NCBI GenBank assembly: GCA_015222985.1
Contig: JADFWI010000429.1
Location: 1-10,813, forward strand
DNA length: 10,813 bases
Origin: Pseudomonadota bacterium
GTDB taxonomy: Bacteria; Desulfobacterota; Desulfobacteria; Desulfobacterales; C00003060
Direction: 5' to 3'
Of the stretch, positions 1 to 6,141 are shown piece by piece (within the stretch, counting starts at the first letter, position 1; each line of letters begins with the position of its first letter). Position numbers and translations under genes: made by a program. The notes below the pieces were generated by a model that worked only from the letters and a program-made list of their open reading frames with translations, made no database searches and was not told where the DNA came from.

Positions 1-83
1 AAGCTATTTAACCGACGAGCAACGCAGCCAGGCGGGATGGATCGGCGCATCAAAATGTGAAGTTATTTTTGAGCGAGCCCTAA
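1..83 (+). mobile_element. Right half of a palindromic MITE-like repeat (copy 1, truncated by window edge)
   Basis: Bases 51-83 match 9459-9491 at 32 of 33 positions; the one difference is A72 versus C9480. In the complete copy at 9307-9491 this stretch is the right terminal arm, ending in GCGAGCCC followed by TAA. Bases 2-9 (AGCTATTT) equal 9399-9406, which lie at the palindrome axis of the complete copy, so the window opens almost exactly at the axis of this copy. The bases between are diverged and about 11 bp shorter. No transposase is visible. The element ends 15 bp before the wtpA start, and its terminal TAA is an in-frame stop upstream of wtpA, so any wtpA promoter or leader must lie in or beyond it. 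Confidence 0.6.
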
Positions 84-98
84 AAGCAGAAACAAGCC

Positions 99-1088
99 AT
101 GACAAGAGTTGACAAATCGGTAAAGAGCTTTCTGGTGGTTGTTTTTCTAGCAGCATTGGTATTTTCGCCTTTCTCCGTTAGCGCCGAACCTCAGGGCAAG
201 GTTATCATCTTCCATGCAGGGAGCCTGACAGTGCCTTTTGCCAAGATGGAAAAAATCTTTGAAGCCAAGTATCCTAAGCTGGATGTACTCCGTGAGGGAG
301 GCGGGAGCACCAAGATGGCACGTATGATTTCAGAACTTCACAAGCCTGCCGATATAATGGGTTCTGCTGATTTCAAGGTTATAGACAAGACCCTGATTCC
401 CGAATATGCGGTGTGGAACATCCGTTTTGCAACCAACCAACTGGTTCTCTGCTATACGGACAAAAGCCGCTTTGCAAACGAGGTTAATGCCGACAACTGG
501 TACGACATCCTTGGCCGAAAAGGGGTCGTCTGGGGACATTCGGATCCCAATCTTGACCCCTGCGGCTACCGGAGCCTCATGGTGCTGCAGTTGGCTGAAA
601 AACACTACAATAAGCCAGGACTTTATGAAAGCCTGATCGCCAACCGGCCCAAGGAAAATATCAGGTCCAAATCAGTTGAGCTCGTTTCCCTCTTAAAAAC
701 AGGGCACATGGACTACGCGTGGGAGTACCTCTCCGTGGCGGTCCAGCATGAGCTAGAATACGTGGTTCTTCCTGATAAGATCAATTTAGGCAATTACAAA
801 AATGACAGTTTTTACAAACAAGCCTCCGTGAAAGTGACCGGGAAAAAACCGGGAACCTGGATGACGCGCACAGGCAAATCCTGCACCTACGGGATCACCA
901 TGATCAAAGATGGACCAAATGCGAAGGCCGCCCTGGCCTTGTTGGAATATGTGCTTGATCCTGATGGCGGCCTGAAGATCCTCAGGGAAATGGGCCAACC
1001 GCCCTTTGTTCCATGCAGAGTCCCCACTGCAGAAATGAAAGCCATGCTTCCGCCATCTCTTCAGAAGCTGGTTGAGGTTAGAAACTAG
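99..1088 (+). CDS. wtpA: Tungstate/molybdate ABC transporter substrate-binding protein (WtpA family)
   Basis: Periplasmic receptor that captures tungstate or molybdate and delivers it to the WtpBC importer. The 329-aa product has a Sec signal peptide: basic residues at 3-9, a hydrophobic core at about 11-23, and likely cleavage after VSA at 29. There is no lipobox Cys, so it should be soluble. Family marks are HAGSLTVPF at 39-47, the SAD motif at 89-91, DPNLDPCGYRS at 149-159 and DYAWEYLSVA at 205-214. In the archaeal homologue of known structure, one Asp and one Glu complete a six-coordinate oxyanion site; the Asp149/Asp153 segment and Glu209 are the likely equivalents (inference). ATG 99 is the only start after an in-frame TAA at 81-83, but it lacks a clear Shine-Dalgarno. 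It is the first gene of wtpABC, 17 bp before wtpB. Preference for W over Mo cannot be read from sequence; generic ModA is the alternative. Confidence 0.92.
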   Translation: MTRVDKSVKSFLVVVFLAALVFSPFSVSAEPQGKVIIFHAGSLTVPFAKMEKIFEAKYPKLDVLREGGGSTKMARMISELHKPADIMGSADFKVIDKTLIPEYAVWNIRFATNQLVLCYTDKSRFANEVNADNWYDILGRKGVVWGHSDPNLDPCGYRSLMVLQLAEKHYNKPGLYESLIANRPKENIRSKSVELVSLLKTGHMDYAWEYLSVAVQHELEYVVLPDKINLGNYKNDSFYKQASVKVTGKKPGTWMTRTGKSCTYGITMIKDGPNAKAALALLEYVLDPDGGLKILREMGQPPFVPCRVPTAEMKAMLPPSLQKLVEVRN

Positions 1089-1105
1089 CAGTGTGAAAAC
1101 ATAGA

Positions 1106-1894
1106 ATGCGGAAGAGACCTGACCCATTTGTATGGTTGACCATTTTCTCTACCTCGATCATCCTGTTCTTCATTCTGCTTCCTCTGGTCGAGATGGTGGC
1201 CCAGCCCTCATTTAGTAGTCTCAAGGAGGCTATAACCGACAGGGACGTAGTCAACTCCATCTGGCTCAGTATCTATGCGTCAGGCCTGGCGGCGATCATA
1301 TCGTTTGTTATTGGCACGCCTTTCGCTTATCTTATCGCGCGCAAGACTTTTTTTGGAAAAAAGTTCATAGAAAGCGTTGTGGATCTCCCCATAATGATTC
1401 CCCATCCTGTTGTGGGCATTGCTCTTCTTAGTGTTGCCGGCAGGGACCACTGGCTGGGCCAGTTCATGCATGCGTTTGGAATTCGTATCATGGGAAGCGT
1501 GACAGGAATTGTCTTGGTGATGGTATTTGTTGGGTTGCCATTCTACATAAACACAGCCAAGGCAGGATTCGAAGCCATTCCGAAGCGCCTTGAAAAAGTC
1601 TCACGCAGTCTCGGAGCATCCATGACCGGCACCTTCTTCCGCATCACGTTTCCACTGGCCTGGAGAAGCATGCTGGTCGGGATGATCATGTGCACAGCCA
1701 GGGCCATCAGTGAATTCGGGGCAATAGTCATTGTTGCCTACCACCCCATGATTGCGCCTGTTATGATCTACGAGCGTTTCACTGCGTACGGACTCAAGTA
1801 TTCGCAACCAGTGGCCGTCTGGCTAATTCTGGTTTCTCTTTTGCTGTTTCTCCTTCTGAGAATCGTTTCACTTCCGAAGCAGGCAAAGGTATGA
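1106..1894 (+). CDS. wtpB: Tungstate/molybdate ABC transporter permease (WtpB/ModB)
   Basis: Inner-membrane channel subunit, expected to act as a homodimer that receives oxyanion from WtpA and is powered by WtpC. The 262-aa product has about six hydrophobic segments, roughly 9-31, 52-78, 92-112, 128-150, 187-212 and 236-256. The cytoplasmic EAA coupling loop is at about 156-185 (EAIPKRLEKVSRSLGAS followed by FFRITFPLA), the part that contacts the ATPase in this permease family. The segment DLPIMIPHPVVGIALL (93-108) is typical of ModB/WtpB proteins. The gene starts 17 bp after wtpA with no obvious Shine-Dalgarno, so translational coupling is likely. Its stop overlaps the wtpC start by 4 bp (ATGA at 1891-1894). 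Length is normal and no damage is seen. Confidence 0.92.
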   Translation: MRKRPDPFVWLTIFSTSIILFFILLPLVEMVAQPSFSSLKEAITDRDVVNSIWLSIYASGLAAIISFVIGTPFAYLIARKTFFGKKFIESVVDLPIMIPHPVVGIALLSVAGRDHWLGQFMHAFGIRIMGSVTGIVLVMVFVGLPFYINTAKAGFEAIPKRLEKVSRSLGASMTGTFFRITFPLAWRSMLVGMIMCTARAISEFGAIVIVAYHPMIAPVMIYERFTAYGLKYSQPVAVWLILVSLLLFLLLRIVSLPKQAKV

Positions 1895-2928
1895 TCCAAC
1901 TGAACAGGCTCCGCATTGATTTGCCGAGATTTTCAATCCAAGACATTGATCTGTCTATTGAAAAGGGGCAATTCTTCATCCTTCTCGGCCCGACCGGAGC
2001 AGGCAAAACCCTGGTGCTGGAGGCCATCATGGGATTAGCGCCGGTGACCAGTGGGCAAATTATAGTGGCCGGAAAGGATGTGACTCATCTGCCTCCTGAA
2101 AAGCGCGGCATGGGGATCGTCTATCAGGATTACGCCCTCTTTCCCCACCTCACAGTGCTCAAGAACATCAGCTACGGTTTGCGCTACCGCAAAATCGATG
2201 AGCAACCCACAGAAAAACATCTGGACAGACTGATTGACCAGTTGAATCTCTCGCACCTGGTTGACCGCTCCATCCACAATCTGAGCGGAGGGGAAAAACA
2301 GAGAGTCTCCCTGGCCCGTGCCCTGGCCGTAAATCCCTCAGTATTGCTTCTGGACGAACCGCTCTCTGCTCTGGACCCGAATTTCCGAGAAGACCTCCGG
2401 CAAGTGCTCAAAAAACTCCATCAAGAGTTGCGAATCACGTTCTTGATGGTCACCCACGATTTTGCTGAAGCGCTGTTTCTTGGTGAACAAATGGCCATCA
2501 TCAATCTTGGCAAAATCGAGCAGATCGATCCTGTGTCTCGAGTTTTTCAACAGCCGGCCACCCCTTTTGTGGCTGAATTTGTTGGCATGAAGAATATCTT
2601 CCCGGCTACATTCAATAAGAACCGGGCAATTGTGGACAATCTGGAATTATGTCTCCAAGCCCCACCTGAAGGCCGTAAACGCTACGTAGGCATCAGGGCG
2701 GAGGATGTTTCCATCAGCAAGATAAGGCCATCCAACAATGGCCTTAACGTCTTTAAGGGAAAAGTATCTGACATAATCGATCGAGGTCTTTACTACGAAG
2801 TCTCTGTCAGCACGGAAGAGGTAGTTTTCAGGGCCATGCTCACAAAGAGCGCTCTTTTTGAGATAAATCCGTCGGAAACAAAAGAAATCCACATCGCCAT
2901 ACCATCATCTGCCATCCACGTTTTTTGA
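1891..2928 (+). CDS. wtpC: Tungstate/molybdate ABC transporter ATP-binding protein (WtpC/ModC)
   Basis: Cytoplasmic ATPase that drives the WtpB channel. In the 345-aa product one can see Walker A GPTGAGKT (33-40), Q-loop Gln79, signature LSGGEKQR (131-138), Walker B LLLDEP (152-157), the D-loop SALD (159-162) and switch His189, so the nucleotide site looks intact. Residues from about 265 to the end form a C-terminal MOP/TOBE-like domain beginning YVGIRAEDVSIS. In related transporters this domain binds molybdate or tungstate and trans-inhibits import, suggesting feedback control here (inference). The start overlaps the wtpB stop in an ATGA arrangement, with AAAGG just upstream. The TGA stop lies only 2 bp before the -35 box of the heme operon promoter, and no terminator hairpin separates the two transcription units. 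Confidence 0.92.
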   Translation: MIQLNRLRIDLPRFSIQDIDLSIEKGQFFILLGPTGAGKTLVLEAIMGLAPVTSGQIIVAGKDVTHLPPEKRGMGIVYQDYALFPHLTVLKNISYGLRYRKIDEQPTEKHLDRLIDQLNLSHLVDRSIHNLSGGEKQRVSLARALAVNPSVLLLDEPLSALDPNFREDLRQVLKKLHQELRITFLMVTHDFAEALFLGEQMAIINLGKIEQIDPVSRVFQQPATPFVAEFVGMKNIFPATFNKNRAIVDNLELCLQAPPEGRKRYVGIRAEDVSISKIRPSNNGLNVFKGKVSDIIDRGLYYEVSVSTEEVVFRAMLTKSALFEINPSETKEIHIAIPSSAIHVF

Positions 2929-2930
2929 AG

Positions 2931-2959
2931 TTGACATATGAGCAGTCTTTTCCTATAAT
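2931..2959 (+). promoter_or_regulatory. Consensus sigma-70 promoter of the heme operon
   Basis: TTGACA at 2931-2936 and TATAAT at 2954-2959 are both perfect consensus hexamers with a 17-bp spacer. The expected transcription start is near 2966, giving a leader of about 47 nt before the GTG at 3013. The rest of the gap (2960-3000) is very AT-rich. No operator palindrome was recognised, so the sequence suggests a strong promoter with no obvious control site. Confidence 0.8.
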
Positions 2960-3001
2960 AATAAAAATAAATAAGAATCTTTTTCAATACTTACACACCT
3001 T

Positions 3002-3015
3002 AGAGGATTATTGTG
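3002..3015 (+). promoter_or_regulatory. Ribosome binding site that decides the GTG start of hemD-hemE
   Basis: AGAGGA at 3002-3007 lies 5 nt before GTG 3013-3015. The reading frame continues directly into the first beta-strand of the HemD domain, so the GTG start is preferred over any later ATG. Confidence 0.65.
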
Positions 3016-4962
3016 CCTATCGATTTTCAAGGCAGCAGAGTCGTCTCATTTGCAAGTCGGCAGTCAACTGAGATCGCCGACCTCATCAGACAAGCAGGGG
3101 GAAAACCCGTCAATGCTCCAAGCATGCGCGAGATTCCTCTTGAGCATAACACCGAAGCCCTCAGGTTTGCCACACTGCTCCTAGCCGGTTGGATCGATGT
3201 GCTGGTCCTCATGACCGGTGTTGGCACCCGGCTTTTGGTCAAGACAATAGCCACAACATACGACACCAGGGAATTCATTGAAGCGCTCAGGTCGGTCAAG
3301 CTGGTTGCGTTGGGACCAAAGCCCGCCGCTGCATTGCAGGATATGGGGTTGGCGCCTGCTATTCTGGTTCCGGAACCCTACACGTGGAAGGATTTACTGA
3401 CCAGACTCGACGAGAAATATCAAGTGGACCAAAAAAGAGTGGCGATTCAAGAGTACGGCAACTCGAATCCCGATCTGATCAAAGGGTTGGAGGAGCGGGG
3501 AGCTGAGATTGTGGCTGTGCCTCTTTATCGATGGGATCTGCCGGAAGATCTGCAACCACTCCACCAGGCTATCCGGGATATCATTGCCGGAGAGAGTCCG
3601 TGTGTGGACTTTGCATTGTTCACCAGCGGGATCCAGGTTCAACACCTGTTCAAGGTAGCCAAGATGGATGGCGTCGAAAGGAAATTGCAGGAAGCATTCA
3701 AGCGGATTTGCATCGGATCTGTGGGACCTGTTGCCAGCCGAGCCATTGTCGAACAAGGACTAACCGTTGATTACGAGCCTGATAGAACGAATATGGTGCA
3801 CCTGGTCCGCGAGATGGCCCGCCGCGGACGCGATTTGCTCTCCAAAAAACGCGTGGCCTGCAAGAAGGGTGTCAATACAAACCAATGGCAGCGTATTGAC
3901 ATGGTTTGGCAACCGGGCGACAGCGGAGAGGCTTCTGCAACGGATTCTGTGTTTGTAAAGGCATGCCGGCGAGAACTAACCCCTTACACGCCTGTGTGGA
4001 TCATGAGGCAAGCCGGCCGGTACCAGCGTGAATACCTGAAAATCCGGAAAAAAGTGACCATGCTGGAGTTATGTAAAACCCCGGAGCTTGCCGCTGAAGT
4101 TACTCTGATGGCCGTAGACCGCCTCGGTGTGGACGCGGCAATTATTTTCGCAGATATTCTTCTTGTCACAGAGCCTATGGGGTTGCATCTGGAATTCGTA
4201 AAGGGTGAAGGCCCGGTTATCCACAACCCCGTGCGCACGCGCGAAGACGTGCACAGCTTGAAAAAAGCTGATGTGAGAGAGCTCGCTTATGTATTTGATG
4301 CCCTGAAAATCACACGCCGTGCCTTGCGGCCGGATATCGGATTGATCGGTTTTGCCGGAGCGCCGTTTACCATAGCCTCATACATGATCGAGGGTGGCAA
4401 ATCAGCCCACTACGTGAAAACCAAGACCATGATGTACAGTGACAGGGCTACCTGGCATGAACTCATGGAACGTCTGACAGATGTCTTGATTGAATACCTG
4501 AACGGCCAAATTGCAGCTGGAGCTGATGCGGTCCAGCTCTTTGATAGCTGGGTCGGATCTCTATCGCCTGATGATTACAGACAGTGTGTCATGCCCCACG
4601 TTAAGCGACTTATTGACGGGATCGACAAATCCGCGCCGGTGATAAATTTCAGCACAGGCAACCCGGCGTTGTTGCCGTTGATGAAGGAAGCCGGTGGCGA
4701 TGTTATCGGGCTCGATTGGCGCTCCGACCTGGCAGAGGCGTGGTCCATACTCGGTGATGATGTCGCCGTCATGGGCAACATGGACCCCATAGTGTTGTAT
4801 AGCTCCCCCGAGGAGATCCGGGCACATGTTCAAGCGATTCTGGACAAAGCTGCGGGGCGGCCGGGCCACATCTTCAACCTGGGCCACGGCATCTTGCCTG
4901 ACATGCCGCCTGAGAACGTGGCCGAACTAGTGGATGCGGTCCACAAACTGTCGGCGAGGTGA
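3013..4962 (+). CDS. hemDE: HemD-HemE fusion: uroporphyrinogen-III synthase / uroporphyrinogen decarboxylase
   Basis: One uninterrupted 649-aa frame carries two consecutive tetrapyrrole enzymes. Residues about 8-270 resemble uroporphyrinogen-III synthase, which cyclises hydroxymethylbilane with inversion of ring D: two similar alpha/beta lobes, with LMTGVGTRLL (66-75), VALGPKPAAAL (98-108), VPLYRW (169-174), LFTSG (202-206) and IGSVGPVASRA (234-244). HemD sequences diverge strongly, so this half is the less certain. Residues about 312-649 are uroporphyrinogen decarboxylase, which removes four acetate carboxyls to give coproporphyrinogen III: PVWIMRQAGRY (327-337, with the substrate-binding Arg residues), FADIL with the probable catalytic Asp381, PFTIASYMIEGG (451-462), QLFDSWVG (508-515), GNMDP (588-592) and FNLGHGI with His625. 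Each half has roughly full single-enzyme length, joined by a basic then polar linker at about 271-311. An internal HemE start at ATG 3901 is possible but has no clear Shine-Dalgarno. First gene of the heme operon, 27 bp before hemH. Confidence 0.88.
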   Translation: MPIDFQGSRVVSFASRQSTEIADLIRQAGGKPVNAPSMREIPLEHNTEALRFATLLLAGWIDVLVLMTGVGTRLLVKTIATTYDTREFIEALRSVKLVALGPKPAAALQDMGLAPAILVPEPYTWKDLLTRLDEKYQVDQKRVAIQEYGNSNPDLIKGLEERGAEIVAVPLYRWDLPEDLQPLHQAIRDIIAGESPCVDFALFTSGIQVQHLFKVAKMDGVERKLQEAFKRICIGSVGPVASRAIVEQGLTVDYEPDRTNMVHLVREMARRGRDLLSKKRVACKKGVNTNQWQRIDMVWQPGDSGEASATDSVFVKACRRELTPYTPVWIMRQAGRYQREYLKIRKKVTMLELCKTPELAAEVTLMAVDRLGVDAAIIFADILLVTEPMGLHLEFVKGEGPVIHNPVRTREDVHSLKKADVRELAYVFDALKITRRALRPDIGLIGFAGAPFTIASYMIEGGKSAHYVKTKTMMYSDRATWHELMERLTDVLIEYLNGQIAAGADAVQLFDSWVGSLSPDDYRQCVMPHVKRLIDGIDKSAPVINFSTGNPALLPLMKEAGGDVIGLDWRSDLAEAWSILGDDVAVMGNMDPIVLYSSPEEIRAHVQAILDKAAGRPGHIFNLGHGILPDMPPENVAELVDAVHKLSAR

Positions 4963-4989
4963 CAACAGATAGGACACGGGGAAGAATGG

Positions 4990-5943
4990 ATGCCCCATAT
5001 GACAAAAAAACCAAACCCCTTTGACGCTGTACTAGTAATCGCCTTTGGCGGACCGGAAAAAATTGAAGATATCCGTCCGTTTCTAACAAAAGTCACACAA
5101 GGCCGCGTTCCGGCAGAACGTCTAGAAAATGTCGCCCGTCACTATGAACTCTTCGGGGGCAAATCGCCGGTAAAGGAGATCACTTTCCGGCAAGCAGAGG
5201 CCTTGAGAGCAACGCTGGAAAAGCGCGATATGCCACTGCCTGTTTACGTGGGCATGCGCAACTGGCACCCATTTTTGACAGATACAGTGCGACGGATGAG
5301 CCAGGATGGCGTCAAACGGGCAGTTGGGGTGATCATGTCCGTTTACCAGAGCAGATCAAGCTGGGGTCAATATCAAGCCGATGTTGCCAATGCCATAGCC
5401 GAAACAGGGGTAGATCTCAGTGTTTCCTATACTCAACCGCTCTTTGATCAAGGCGGATTTATCCAAACCGTTTCAAACCGTGTGAGGGAATGCCTGGAAA
5501 AGGCCCCTGAACCTGATCGCAAGGAGGCCCATATCCTCTTTACGGCCCACAGTCTACCCTACAGTGATCCCCAGGTCGAACTCTATGCCAAACAGGTGCA
5601 TGCTTCGGCAACACTCGTAAGTAACAACCTGAATCATGCTGACTGGCAACTGGCCTACCAGAGCCGCAGTGGCCGGCCTCAGGATCCATGGCTCGAGCCG
5701 GACATCAACGATGTTTTGCGAAACTTGCAAAGCCGCAGGGTCAAGCACGCAATTGCAGTGCCCATCGGGTTCGTATGCGATAATATCGAGGTCTTGTACG
5801 ACCTTGACGTTGAAGCCAAAGAGACTGCAACACAAGCAGGCATCACGTTGCTCCGTGCCAAGACTGTGAATGACGACCAGGTATTTGTGAATGGCCTGGC
5901 TGATATGGTAACGAGGGCTGCTGAAATGCCTAAAATGAGCTAA
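4990..5943 (+). CDS. hemH: Ferrochelatase (protoporphyrin or coproporphyrin type)
   Basis: Inserts Fe2+ into a porphyrin late in heme synthesis; a soluble or membrane-associated cytoplasmic enzyme. The 317-aa length matches the short bacterial form. Seen in order: FGGPEKIEDIRPFL (19-32), YVGMRNWHPF (86-95), the HSLP motif with probable metal-site His187 (FTAHSLPYSDP, 184-194), YQSRSGRPQDPWLEPDI (223-239), and the C-terminal FVCDNIEVLYDLDVE (261-275). Asp264 and Glu267 match the conserved acidic pair, but position 265 is Asn where many homologues have His (E. coli has Cys there, from memory). GGGGAAG just upstream of ATG 4990 favours this start over ATG 4999. The last residues, EMPKMS, are encoded by a unit of the TGCCTAAA repeat that fills the following gap, so the natural C-terminus has probably been altered. 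Whether it uses protoporphyrin IX or coproporphyrin III cannot be settled from motifs. Confidence 0.93.
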   Translation: MPHMTKKPNPFDAVLVIAFGGPEKIEDIRPFLTKVTQGRVPAERLENVARHYELFGGKSPVKEITFRQAEALRATLEKRDMPLPVYVGMRNWHPFLTDTVRRMSQDGVKRAVGVIMSVYQSRSSWGQYQADVANAIAETGVDLSVSYTQPLFDQGGFIQTVSNRVRECLEKAPEPDRKEAHILFTAHSLPYSDPQVELYAKQVHASATLVSNNLNHADWQLAYQSRSGRPQDPWLEPDINDVLRNLQSRRVKHAIAVPIGFVCDNIEVLYDLDVEAKETATQAGITLLRAKTVNDDQVFVNGLADMVTRAAEMPKMS

Positions 5944-6100
5944 AATGCCTAGAGTCTGGTGAAATGCCTAAACTGCCTAAAGTGAAATACAGTGAAACAA
6001 AATTGCAGGTGATGCTATTAGTAGTTTAGGAATTCAGTTACTAACTCCCTAACTTCACTTAATTTTAGGCATTTTAGGCACTTTAAACTTTAGGCATTTC
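5923..6100. repeat. TGCCTAAA inverted-repeat array between hemH and hemY
   Basis: Four forward TGCCTA cores (5927, 5946, 5965, 5974) face three reverse TAGGCA cores (6066, 6075, 6091); neighbouring units are often 9 bp apart. The best paired arms are 5962-5981 and 6064-6083, which are complementary at 18 of 20 positions around an 82-bp loop that also carries GTGAA/TTCAC pairs. The first unit lies inside the hemH coding end. Since hemH and hemY are co-oriented, the array would be transcribed and could fold into a long hairpin between the two cistrons. It lacks the GC-rich stem plus U-run of an intrinsic terminator. No known repeat family name is assigned. Confidence 0.7.
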
Positions 6101-6141
6101 TCTCCTGTTTCCAGCTCATCCAGGACAGGGTCATTCGAAAT

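Noticed and set aside
3901..4962. Separate hemE gene starting at ATG 3901
   Set aside because: The frame is continuous with the HemD half, no Shine-Dalgarno precedes ATG 3901, and no stop separates the halves. A fusion is the simpler reading, though internal initiation cannot be excluded.
5962..6083. Possible intrinsic terminator between hemH and hemY
   Set aside because: The arms are AT-rich, the loop is 82 bp and there is no T-run after the stem; it fits a repeat array better than a terminator.
5923..6100. Possible CRISPR array
   Set aside because: Units are 6-12 bp, occur in both orientations and lack uniform spacers; no cas genes are nearby.
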